From the NCBI GenBank assembly GCA_016124975.1, contig WGMP01000024.1:1-40623 (forward strand): 40,623 bases of DNA. The letters are read 5' to 3'. The position numbers were made by a program, and so were the translations under genes. The notes beneath the pieces were generated by a model that saw only the letters and a program-made list of their open reading frames with translations, was not told the origin of the DNA and searched no databases. Of this stretch, positions 26,739-34,386 are shown one piece after another (the stretch's first letter is position 1; every line of letters starts with the position of its first letter). The stretch comes from Phycisphaera sp. Lineage in GTDB: Bacteria; Planctomycetota; Phycisphaerae; Phycisphaerales; SM1A02.

Positions 26739-27812
26739 TCAGGAACCCCAGGCGTTCAGGAGCAGGGACAGGTCGCCCCCGCCCACCGATCCGTCACCGT
26801 CAAGGTCGCCGACACCCGACTTGCCCCAGTTTCCAAGGAGAATCGCCAGGTCTGTGCCGTCGACCGCGCCGTTTCCGTCGAGGTCGCCGACGACCTCGCG
26901 CAGCGTGCCTTCCGCGATGATCTCGGTGTCGAGCGCGCTCTCGATCGTGACCGCGCTCACGGTGCCCGCGATCAGGAGGTTCGCGATGCCGCCCGTCGGC
27001 AGCACGGTCGGCAGCGCGAGCGGGATGTCGCTGAATGCGCCGTTCTCGATCGGCTGGGTCTGCGAATCGCTTCCGGAAGACGCGAGCGTGAACACGATGC
27101 CCGCCTTCGTCAGAACAAGCCGCCCCGACACGGGAAGGACGCTCGGGCTGACCGCGCTCTCCGCGACCGGCGCTCCGAGGACTTCGACCGACAGGATCAG
27201 GTCGACGGGAACCGCGGCCGTGAAGAGATAGGAGCCATCCTTCTGCTCCGTGAGCGAGCCGAACACGCCGTCGCCCGTCTGCACCGCGCGCAGCTCGCCG
27301 ATGGTGGCGTCGCCGATCGGCACGGGAATCGTCACGCCGCCCGGGAAGAGCGAGTTCGGCGAGAAGGTGCGGAAAGTCGTGTAGTTGATGTTGACCGTCG
27401 CGGGCAGCACGCCCTCGGCGCCGCCGAGGAGGTCGAACTCGAGGCCGATGATGCGCACCTGAAGCGCCTCGAGGTCGAGGCCCGCGAGGAAGGTGCCCGT
27501 CGGGTTCGACTCGACCACGCCGTCAAGCGCGAAGGACGCCGTGTAGGGAATCGGCTGGTTGCCGCTGCCGCCGAAGAGCCCTGGTCGCGTCTGCGTTCCC
27601 GTCGGATTCGTCTTCGCGTCGAAGTCGCCGATCAGCGTGCCGCTGAAGGGCGCGGAGATCAAGGTTCCCTGCGTGAGGAAACTCGCCTTCGAGTCGATGG
27701 CGCAGTCGTAGAAGAACTCGTCCGCAAGCGCGCCCTGCGCGAGCGCGGCGGCCACGACGGCTGCGGAGAGCGAGGCGGCGTGGCGAAGGGCGGGAAAGCG
27801 TGTACGCGGCAT
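26739..27812 (-). CDS. Secreted protein with double dockerin-like tail
   Basis: A 357-residue exported protein of unknown function. Signal peptide at about 1-30 (LSAAVVAAALAQGALA). The body is beta-rich and low in cysteine (FYDCAIDSKASFLTQGTLIS, then GTLIGDFDAKTNPTG) and resembles extracellular planctomycete proteins that carry PEP-CTERM or dockerin ends. The last 60 residues are two dockerin-like loops, GDLDGNGAVDGTDLAILLGN and GDLDGDGSVGGGDLSLLLNA, ending WGS. AGAGGAG precedes the ATG by 8 nt, so this gene has a normal leader. A palindrome sits at the predicted transcription start. Confidence 0.82.
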   Translation of the reverse strand: MPRTRFPALRHAASLSAAVVAAALAQGALADEFFYDCAIDSKASFLTQGTLISAPFSGTLIGDFDAKTNPTGTQTRPGLFGGSGNQPIPYTASFALDGVVESNPTGTFLAGLDLEALQVRIIGLEFDLLGGAEGVLPATVNINYTTFRTFSPNSLFPGGVTIPVPIGDATIGELRAVQTGDGVFGSLTEQKDGSYLFTAAVPVDLILSVEVLGAPVAESAVSPSVLPVSGRLVLTKAGIVFTLASSGSDSQTQPIENGAFSDIPLALPTVLPTGGIANLLIAGTVSAVTIESALDTEIIAEGTLREVVGDLDGNGAVDGTDLAILLGNWGKSGVGDLDGDGSVGGGDLSLLLNAWGS

Positions 27813-27835
27813 GTCGAGGCTCCTCTGCCGCGGAC

Positions 27836-27856
27836 TGCCACGGCGTGGCAATCGTA
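27836..27856 (-). promoter_or_regulatory. -10 box with palindromic operator-like site
   Basis: TACGAT on the minus strand (27856-27851) is followed at once by the perfect 15-bp palindrome TGCCACGGCGTGGCA (27836-27850). TTTGGA lies 17 bp upstream as a possible -35. The palindrome covers the expected transcription start, the usual place for a repressor site. Confidence 0.5.
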
Positions 27857-27931
27857 CAGCGGGGCACGCCCGATCCAAACTGAACCCGTCGATCCCGTGG
27901 ATCTCGGGCACTCCGCCGCGCCGCGAGACGC

Positions 27932-30715
27932 CTACTTCTCCGACGCGATCAGGGCGTCGAGGCGCTCGAGACGCGTGCGGTGGAGCTCCCGCGAGGGTTC
28001 GAGCGCGACCAGCGCGGAGACATGGAGCCTCGCGCGCCGCATCTCACCCGCCTCGATGGCGATGGCGGCCGCGAGTTCGCGGACCGACGCATCGAAGGGA
28101 TTCATGCGGACGGCCCGCTCCGCGCTCGCCGAGGCGCCCGCGAGGTCGCCCTGTCCCCTGCGGAGCCGCGCGATGGCGAGCGCGTAGGAGTTGTCCTTGT
28201 CCGCGCGCAAGTCGAGTTCGACGAGGTGGCGCAGGGCGCGCTCGGCGTCGCGCTCGAGTTCGCCGTCCTCGCCGCCCGTGCCGCCTCGCCCGAGCGCCTT
28301 CTGCGCCCAGAGTCGGTGCGGGAACGGGTCGACCGGCCGCGCGCGCGCATAGCGCTCGAGAAGCTCGCGCGTCTCCTCGCTCTCGATGGCGCCGCTCCCG
28401 CGCGCGCGGCGCAGCAGGATCTCGATCAGATCGGGGTGATCGGGATGCCGCGCGAGGAACGCGCGCACCGACGCGTCGTCGAGCTGGACGGGCGGCATCG
28501 GCTTCGCGGGCCACGCCGCGCGCGGCAGCGTGAAGCGCTCCGATCCAGGTCGACCGATGGCCGACGCCCACGCGTCGGCGACGGCCTGCAGCCTGCGCGC
28601 CTCCGCCTCGCGCATCGTGTTCTCGGCTGCCTCGTCGCCCGCGACGAGCTCGAGCGCGAGCGCGCGCAGCGGCGGCTGCGGGTCGAGGCCCCACGCGCGC
28701 ACCTCGCCCGCGGCCCAGGCGCGGAATCCGTCGAAGAACTCCGCGCGACCGACGCCGAACGCGCGCCGCAGCGCGTCCTCCTCGCCGATGCCGTCCGCAT
28801 AGGAGAAGAGCAGCTTGCACAGCGCGTCCCATCCGTAGCGGACCTCGATGTACTCGACCATCCAGCGGCCCTGCGCATAGGCCTGCGCGCGGTCCGTCGG
28901 CTTGCGCGGGCGGACGAACGCCCAGTTGATCTCCTCGAGGTCGAAGAGCGTCTCCGACCGCCACGCAGCCGCGAGCAGCTGGCAGGTCTCGAAGGTGCGC
29001 GGCGTGTCCTCGAGCGCGACCGCGACCGCCTCCGTCAGCCAGTGCGGGATGCGGTTGCGCGTCATCGAGAGCGTGACGGTGTGCGTGTACTCGTGGCGAA
29101 GCACCGCGAGCGGATCGAAGAGCCCGAGATGCTTGTCGCGCGCGCCCTCTTTCGGGATCTCGATCGCGATGGTCGGCCCCGTGCACACTGCGATCGTGTG
29201 GATGCGCGGCAGGCCCGTCACGCGCACGCCGAAGCTGCGGTGGTCGGGCATCACGTCGATGATCGTCTTCTGCGACGGCTCGTGACGGAGGCGCGCGCAG
29301 ACCTCCTCGTGCATCGCGTCAAGCGTGTCCGCGAGCAGCGCCGCGACGATCGCGGCGTCGCCGTCGGGGTGGCGGATGATGAAGTGCCGCGTCTCGATGC
29401 GATTCCAGCCCGCGAGCTCCTCCGCGAGCGTGAGCGTGAAGAGCGCGCGCTCGTCGTGCGGGTCGAGCCTCACCGCAAGGCGCAGGTCCTCGAGCGCGCG
29501 CTCCTCGCGCGCATCCTGCATCGAGAGAAGCCCGAGCTCCGCGCGCGGCACGGCCCACGCAGGCTCGCGCGCTGCGGCGCGTTCGAGAATCTCGCGCGCC
29601 TCCTCGTACTGGCGGTCGAAGACGAGCTGGCGTCCTGCGAGGACGAGCGCCTCGGCGGACCCCGGCGCGCGCGCATCGACCTCCGCAAGCGTCGCGCGCA
29701 TCGCGTCGAAGTCGTAGCGCGCGGCCTCGCACGCGGCGCGGAAGGCAAGCGCCTCGCGCGGAAGGTCCACGCGCGCAAGGACGGGCGCGAGCGCCTCGAG
29801 CGCGCCCTGCGGGTCGTCGGAGCGAAGCCTCATCCGCGCCTCGAGGAACGCAGCGAGGTGATGAAGCGGGTCGATGCGGCGGAGCGCAGCGGCCGCGCGT
29901 GCGGCGCCCACGAAGTCGAAGCCGTCGAGCGCGAGACCCCCGAGGAGATACCACGCCTCCGCCGAACGCGGCGAGAGCGAGAGCGTCTCCGACAGCGCCT
30001 TCGCCGCCTCGAGCCGCGCGTGCCGCTCGACGAGAAGCTGCGCCTCACGCAGCCGCACAGCGGGGTCGAGGCGGTCGATCGAGTCGCGCGCGCGACCGAG
30101 CGCTGCGAAGAGCGACTCGAACTCGCCGCTCGCAGCGGCGTCGAGCCTGATCTCGAGCGCGCGCAGGTCGACCGCCGCGAGCACGGCCTCGACGGTGTCG
30201 CCCGAGGCAAGCGCCTCCGCGACGCGTGGATCACGCGCGATCGCAAGCGCCTCGTCGCGGCGGGCGAGGCGCGCGAGGCTCTCCGCGCGCAGCGCGAGAA
30301 GCGCAAGGCGCGACGCTCCCTCGGTTGCGGCCACGACCTCCTTGTCCCGCCCCTGGAGCGAGAGCGCCCGAAGCGAGAGCGCGGGGTCGAGGCCCGCTTC
30401 CGCGAAGACGGGGTCGCCGAGGCGTCCGCGCTCGAGCGCGATCCGCGCACGGCGCGCGGGGAGATCGAGGTCGAGGTCGTCGTAGAGCCCGTGGCGCACG
30501 CGCAGGTCGCTGCGCTCCTCGCGGGTCAGGTAGTCCGCGCGCACGCTCTCGAGGACCGCGGGGTCGGGCGCGATCGCCTCGGGAACGGGCGACTGCTGCG
30601 CGCGCGCACCCGCCGCCACGCCAAGCGCAAGGCAGGCAGCGACCGCCCGCACCAGCGCACCGCGCGCGTGGCCATTGGCCCGCGAGGGAGGAAGAGGCCG
30701 TTCCTTCGGACGCAC
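27932..30715 (-). CDS. Exported TPR protein with peptidase-MA-like gluzincin domain
   Basis: A 927-residue protein with a signal peptide or anchor (ALVRAVAACLALGVAAGARA), an N-terminal half of TPR-like helical repeats (SAEAWYLLGGLALDGFDFVG, DDPQGALEALAPVLARVDLP), then a zinc-peptidase-like domain. HEYTH at about 541-545, with the Glu of PHWLTEAVA about 19 residues on, is the gluzincin metal pattern of the peptidase MA family. Two or three more TPR-like helices close the protein. It is probably a periplasmic protein processing or binding other proteins. The GTG at 30715 is chosen because TACGCT lies 6 nt and CTGCGG 29 nt upstream; the frame is also open to a GTG at 30763. Confidence 0.82.
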   Translation of the reverse strand: MRPKERPLPPSRANGHARGALVRAVAACLALGVAAGARAQQSPVPEAIAPDPAVLESVRADYLTREERSDLRVRHGLYDDLDLDLPARRARIALERGRLGDPVFAEAGLDPALSLRALSLQGRDKEVVAATEGASRLALLALRAESLARLARRDEALAIARDPRVAEALASGDTVEAVLAAVDLRALEIRLDAAASGEFESLFAALGRARDSIDRLDPAVRLREAQLLVERHARLEAAKALSETLSLSPRSAEAWYLLGGLALDGFDFVGAARAAAALRRIDPLHHLAAFLEARMRLRSDDPQGALEALAPVLARVDLPREALAFRAACEAARYDFDAMRATLAEVDARAPGSAEALVLAGRQLVFDRQYEEAREILERAAAREPAWAVPRAELGLLSMQDAREERALEDLRLAVRLDPHDERALFTLTLAEELAGWNRIETRHFIIRHPDGDAAIVAALLADTLDAMHEEVCARLRHEPSQKTIIDVMPDHRSFGVRVTGLPRIHTIAVCTGPTIAIEIPKEGARDKHLGLFDPLAVLRHEYTHTVTLSMTRNRIPHWLTEAVAVALEDTPRTFETCQLLAAAWRSETLFDLEEINWAFVRPRKPTDRAQAYAQGRWMVEYIEVRYGWDALCKLLFSYADGIGEEDALRRAFGVGRAEFFDGFRAWAAGEVRAWGLDPQPPLRALALELVAGDEAAENTMREAEARRLQAVADAWASAIGRPGSERFTLPRAAWPAKPMPPVQLDDASVRAFLARHPDHPDLIEILLRRARGSGAIESEETRELLERYARARPVDPFPHRLWAQKALGRGGTGGEDGELERDAERALRHLVELDLRADKDNSYALAIARLRRGQGDLAGASASAERAVRMNPFDASVRELAAAIAIEAGEMRRARLHVSALVALEPSRELHRTRLERLDALIASEK

Positions 30716-30721
30716 GGGACG

Positions 30722-30750
30722 AGCGTAGCAAGAGCCGGACCACGCCGCAG
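30722..30750 (-). promoter_or_regulatory. Predicted promoter, TPR/peptidase-MA gene
   Basis: CTGCGG (30750-30745), 17 bp, TACGCT (30727-30722), 6 nt, GTG at 30715, all on the minus strand. This is the same layout as before the genes at 30823 and 37430. Confidence 0.6.
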
Positions 30751-30784
30751 GAAGCGGACGCACCGCCGAATCTGCTGGGAATCC

Positions 30785-30813
30785 CTGCGGAATCCGCGCC
30801 GCGCGGCTACCGT
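30785..30813 (+). promoter_or_regulatory. Predicted promoter, LolA-like gene
   Basis: CTGCGG (30785-30790), 17 bp, TACCGT (30808-30813), 9 nt, ATG at 30823. It is back to back with the promoter of the TPR/peptidase gene. Confidence 0.6.
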
Positions 30814-30822
30814 CCTCCCGCC

Positions 30823-31728
30823 ATGCCCGCAGCCATCGCCTCCGTCGTTGCCTCGCTCGTTGCCTCGCTCGTCGCCTCGGTCTTCACCTCGGTCGGATCA
30901 ACGACGATCGCGGCGGATCCGCCAGGTGACGCACCTGCGACGGCCGCGCCCGTGATTCTGCCTGCGGTTCCGCCTGAGGTCACGCCCGAGCCCGCGCCTT
31001 CTGCAGCACCCTCCCAGACCGCGCAGGAGCGGGTCGACGCGTTCCTCGACGAGATCGAGCGCACGGGCGCACGGTTCGAGTCGCTCGCAGGGGACATCGC
31101 GGTCGAGACGGTCGACACCTTCGCGGACTCGCAGGAGTTCCGCTCGGGCCGCGTCGTCGTCGAGGGCAAGGGCTCGGCGCGCCGCATCGCGCTTGTGGTC
31201 GACCGCATCACGATCGACGGCCGCACCACGAAGGCGATCGACCACTATCTCTTCGCCGACGGCTGGTACTCGCGGCTCGATCACCGCAACCGCTCGTTCA
31301 CGCGGCGACGCCTCGCGGCGGAAGGCGCGGAGCCCGACGCGCTCGAGTCGGTGGGGGACCAGTTCCCGCTGCCGATCGGCGTCCGCAAGAAGGACATCCT
31401 CGCGCGGTTCGAGGTCTCGGAGGCGGAGCTTCCCGCCGATGTCCCGCTGCTCGCGACCCTCGCGGGCGTGACGGGGCTGCGGCTCGTGCCGCGCGCGGAG
31501 ACCGCCGCCGCCGACAAGACGGCCGCGATCGAGGTCTTCTACGACCGCGCCACGATCGTGCCCGTCGGAGTCGTCGTCCGATCGAAGGTGGCGAAGCCAG
31601 AATGGGCGAAGTGGACGGCCGCACGCGTCGCGAAGCCCGCCGCCAACGAGCCGCTGTCCGACGCCGACCGCGCACTCCTCGTCGTGCCGACCAAGGCCCC
31701 CGAAGGCTGGGCCATCGTCGACGAGTGA
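30823..31728 (+). CDS. Exported protein with LolA-like beta domain
   Basis: A 301-residue exported protein. The N terminus is a repeated hydrophobic segment (SVVASLVASLVASVFTSVGS, from a 12-bp DNA repeat) that would serve as signal peptide or anchor, followed by a Pro/Ala linker (about 30-65). Residues about 70-285 have the strand pattern of LolA/LolB-like lipoprotein carriers: ESLAGDIAVETVDTFADSQE, GRVVVEGKGSARRIALVVDR, HYLFADGWYSRLDHRNRSFT. The fold assignment is by pattern only. It diverges from the TPR/peptidase gene; both have similar promoters. Convergent ribBA follows after a repeat block. Confidence 0.7.
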   Translation: MPAAIASVVASLVASLVASVFTSVGSTTIAADPPGDAPATAAPVILPAVPPEVTPEPAPSAAPSQTAQERVDAFLDEIERTGARFESLAGDIAVETVDTFADSQEFRSGRVVVEGKGSARRIALVVDRITIDGRTTKAIDHYLFADGWYSRLDHRNRSFTRRRLAAEGAEPDALESVGDQFPLPIGVRKKDILARFEVSEAELPADVPLLATLAGVTGLRLVPRAETAAADKTAAIEVFYDRATIVPVGVVVRSKVAKPEWAKWTAARVAKPAANEPLSDADRALLVVPTKAPEGWAIVDE

Positions 31729-31735
31729 CGCGCGC

Positions 31736-31882
31736 CATCCCCACCAAAGCGAGCCGCCGCAACGGCGAGCGCTCAGACACGCTTCATCCCCACCAAAGCG
31801 AGCCGCCGCAGCGGCGAGCGCTCAGTCACGCGTCATCCACGCCAAAGCGAGCCGCCGCAGCGGCGAGCGCTCAAACACGAAG
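31736..31882. repeat. Three 49-bp tandem repeats between convergent genes
   Basis: Units at 31736-31784, 31785-31833 and 31834-31882, sharing AAAGCGAGCCGCCGCA followed by GCGGCGAGCGCTCA. The first two are nearly identical; the third differs more and contains the stop codon of the ribBA gene (TGA at 31871-31873). Each unit can form a small hairpin (CGCCG/CGGCG) next to the palindrome GAGCGCTC. Possible roles are a bidirectional transcription end or a REP-like element. Confidence 0.9.
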
Positions 31883-33076
31883 CGCAACCTGCTCCACAAT
31901 CTCAAGCCCAAACCCATGCAACCCCGGCATCGCCCGACGCGGGTGATTCGTCAGCACCCGTAGCCGCGACAGCCCGAGATCGCGCAGGATCTGCCCGCCG
32001 ACGCCGAACTCGCGGCTGTCCATCGGCTGCGCACGCGCACCGACTCCTTCCGTGCGCGTGAGGTCGGGCGCGTTGACATCGTCCGCGGGGCGTCGGATCT
32101 GCTGGAGCCGCGCGAAGAAGTCCTCGCCCGAGCCCTCGGGACGGAGATACACGATCGCGCCGCGCCCCTCGCGGCGGATCGCGCGCATCGCGGCGCGCAG
32201 GTCGTCACCCGACGACGCGCGTCCCGCCGCATGCGTGACGCCGAAGATGTCGCCGAGAAGGTCGCGCCGATGCATGCGCACGAGCACAGGGTCGCCGATC
32301 TCAGGCACCACCCCGCTTGCGTCGGGAATGCCGACGCCGCCGTGGGAGAGGACGAGGTGCGGCACGGGATCGACCGCGCTCTCGTAGGCAAGCAGCGTGA
32401 ACTCGCCCTCGGGCGTCTCGATGCGCGCGCCCGAGCGCGGCTCGACGCGCTTCACGAGCGCCTCGCGCGCGAGGCGATGCTCGATGATCTGCTCGACCGA
32501 GCACATCTTCACGCCATGCTGTGCGCAGATCCTCTCGAGGTCGGGAACGCGCGCCATCTCGCCATCCTCGAGCACGATCTCGATGATCGCGGCCGCGGGT
32601 CGCAGTCCCGCGAGGCGGCAGAGATCGACCGAGCCCTCCGTCTGCCCCGTGCGGACGAGCACGCCTCCAGGCCGCGCGCGCAGCGGGTTGATGTGGCCCG
32701 GACGCACGAAATCGTCGACGGTCGAGGATGGCTCGGCGAGCAGCTGGATCGTCTTCGCGCGGTCGCGCGCGCTGATTCCCGTGCCCACGCCGTGCTTCGG
32801 ATGTCCGTCGACCGTCACGGTGAACGCGGTGCCGCGCACGCTCGTGTTCACGCCCGTCTGCGGCCCGAGGTCGAGCCGCTCGCAGTCCTCGGGCGCCATC
32901 GCAACGCAGAGGTAGCCCGCGCCGACGCGCGTGAGGAAGTTGATCATCTCGACCGTCATCTTCTCGGCCGCGACGACGAAGTCGCCCTCGTTCTCACGCG
33001 ACTCGTCGTCGACGAGCACGATCGCCTTGCCCGCGCGGAGGTCGTCGAGGATCTCAGGAATCGATGCGAAGGACAT
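31871..33076 (-). CDS. DHBP synthase fused to a degenerate GTP cyclohydrolase II domain (RibBA/RibBX-like)
   Basis: A 401-residue riboflavin-pathway protein. Residues about 1-200 are an intact 3,4-dihydroxy-2-butanone-4-phosphate synthase (RibB): DDESRENEGDF with the acidic metal site, GVGTGISARDRA, and GHINPLRARPGGVLVRTGQT. Residues about 205-401 align with GTP cyclohydrolase II, but the zinc ligands are gone: where RibA has CLTGD...CDCG this protein has DLLGDIFGVTHAAG, and the active-site REGRGIGL reads RPEGSGEDFF. The second domain is thus probably not a cyclohydrolase; RibB activity should remain. The ATG at 33076 overlaps the upstream stop by one base (TGATG), so it is coupled to the M42 peptidase gene. 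Confidence 0.88.
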   Translation of the reverse strand: MSFASIPEILDDLRAGKAIVLVDDESRENEGDFVVAAEKMTVEMINFLTRVGAGYLCVAMAPEDCERLDLGPQTGVNTSVRGTAFTVTVDGHPKHGVGTGISARDRAKTIQLLAEPSSTVDDFVRPGHINPLRARPGGVLVRTGQTEGSVDLCRLAGLRPAAAIIEIVLEDGEMARVPDLERICAQHGVKMCSVEQIIEHRLAREALVKRVEPRSGARIETPEGEFTLLAYESAVDPVPHLVLSHGGVGIPDASGVVPEIGDPVLVRMHRRDLLGDIFGVTHAAGRASSGDDLRAAMRAIRREGRGAIVYLRPEGSGEDFFARLQQIRRPADDVNAPDLTRTEGVGARAQPMDSREFGVGGQILRDLGLSRLRVLTNHPRRAMPGLHGFGLEIVEQVALRV

Positions 33077-34311
33077 CAGACACCTCCCGTGGTCGGAGCC
33101 GTGGCCGGCGCCACGATCTTCGCATGCCGAGACCAGAGCGTCTCCATCAGCGCGCGGTGACCGGCGGCGAACTCCGCATCGTCGAGGCGACGGGCCACGA
33201 CCTCGAGGAGCTCGACGAGCCAGTGGTAGTCGTCGGCCGAGATGAACTCGCGCCCCACGCGCGCCTTCTTCGTGCCCGCGAGCACCGCGTCGATCTCCTC
33301 CATGTTGTGGTAGTTGCCGAGCGGAAGGCACACGCAGGTCGACGCGATGCCGTACGCGGCGAACGCGGTCGCCTCGCACGCGCCGCCCGGCATCAGCTTG
33401 CGCTGGAACTTGAACGCGGGGTTGTCCTTCGCGTGCGCGGCGGCGATGTCGCCGACGCGGTTCGTGAGCTCCGGCGTGAACACGCTGAGGCGGTCGCCGA
33501 CGCGCACGATCGGTCCCGCGCCGATCGGCGAATCATGCGGGAAACTGCGGGAATTCTCGAGGCAGATGAGCCGCGCTCCCTTCGGCACGAAGCCGTCGCG
33601 CGCCGCGCCGATCGCGCCGATGAAGCCGATCTCCTCGCTGCGCGTGAAGAGAAGCGCCACGTGCGCAAGCGACGCATCGCGCGAGATGCCGTCGAAGGCC
33701 GCGAGCGCCGCAGCCACCGCCGCGAGGTCGTCGCAGGCATGGGTGTGGACGAGGCCCTTCTTCACCGTCGCCTTCGCGAACTTCCACCGGGCGATCGAGC
33801 CTGGCGCGATCGACTTCGCCGCAGAAGGCTTCACGAGCCTCGCGACGACCGTCTTGAACGGCTTCGTCGCGGGGTCCGTCTTCGCGTCGAGCGACACGAT
33901 CTTCGCGTCGAACGACTTCCTCGTGCCGCGGTCGAAGACCTCGAGCATCGCGCCCTTGAAGTACGGGTCATGGACGCCGCCGCGGAACTCGAGGTCGAGC
34001 TCGACCGTCTTCCGCACCGCGCGCACCGCCGTCACCACGAACGCAGGATGGTCAAGATGCGCCGTGATCATCACAGGCGCGACGCGCCGCTTCGCGCACG
34101 CCGCGAGGAACCCGTGCTGCGCGACCGTGAGGTTTCCGAAGCGGTCGCGCGCGAGCACCACGCGCTTCGCGCGCGCGGCCACCCAGCGCTCGATCGCCGC
34201 GATCACGCGGTCCTCGCGCCCCGCGGCCGTCGGCAGCGAGGTCGTCTCGAGGAGGAGCTTCTCGCGCGACCGGCGCAACGAGGCGGAAACAGTGTGCTTT
34301 TTCGCGGCCAT
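33076..34311 (-). CDS. M42/M28-type metallo-aminopeptidase
   Basis: A 411-residue dinuclear zinc aminopeptidase, probably cytoplasmic and oligomeric (TET type). Metal and catalytic motifs in order: ITAHLDHPAF (His), THACDDLAAVAAAL (Asp ligand), LLFTRSEEIGFIGA (catalytic and metal Glu pair), LICLENSRS, and NYHNMEEIDA (last His). The N terminus is Lys/Ser-rich (MAAKKHTVSASLRRSREK). The ATG at 34311 is chosen because the family similarity starts right after it; a TACGAT lies 23 nt upstream at 34335-34340. It is the first gene of a coupled pair with the RibBA-like gene, a pairing with no obvious pathway link. It diverges from argS with 75 bp between starts. Confidence 0.88.
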   Translation of the reverse strand: MAAKKHTVSASLRRSREKLLLETTSLPTAAGREDRVIAAIERWVAARAKRVVLARDRFGNLTVAQHGFLAACAKRRVAPVMITAHLDHPAFVVTAVRAVRKTVELDLEFRGGVHDPYFKGAMLEVFDRGTRKSFDAKIVSLDAKTDPATKPFKTVVARLVKPSAAKSIAPGSIARWKFAKATVKKGLVHTHACDDLAAVAAALAAFDGISRDASLAHVALLFTRSEEIGFIGAIGAARDGFVPKGARLICLENSRSFPHDSPIGAGPIVRVGDRLSVFTPELTNRVGDIAAAHAKDNPAFKFQRKLMPGGACEATAFAAYGIASTCVCLPLGNYHNMEEIDAVLAGTKKARVGREFISADDYHWLVELLEVVARRLDDAEFAAGHRALMETLWSRHAKIVAPATAPTTGGV

Positions 34312-34371
34312 CGTGGGTTCTCGGAAGGATCGGGATCGTAGTCGTTCGCCGCACGCGCTGCGCGGCTCCGA

Positions 34372-34377
34372 TACCAT
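34372..34377 (+). promoter_or_regulatory. Predicted -10 box, argS
   Basis: TACCAT, 9 nt (CGC then six C) before the ATG at 34387. The mRNA is predicted to be nearly leaderless. No good -35 was seen. Confidence 0.55.
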
Positions 34378-34386
34378 CGCCCCCCC

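Noticed and set aside
30716-30763. Start of the TPR/peptidase gene at the GTG at 30763
   Set aside because: It would place the predicted -10 (TACGCT) inside the coding region and leave the signal peptide far from the N terminus; GTG at 30715 fits better, though not proven.
31736-31882. CRISPR-like array
   Set aside because: The 49-bp units are contiguous with no unique spacers, there are only three, and no cas genes are near.
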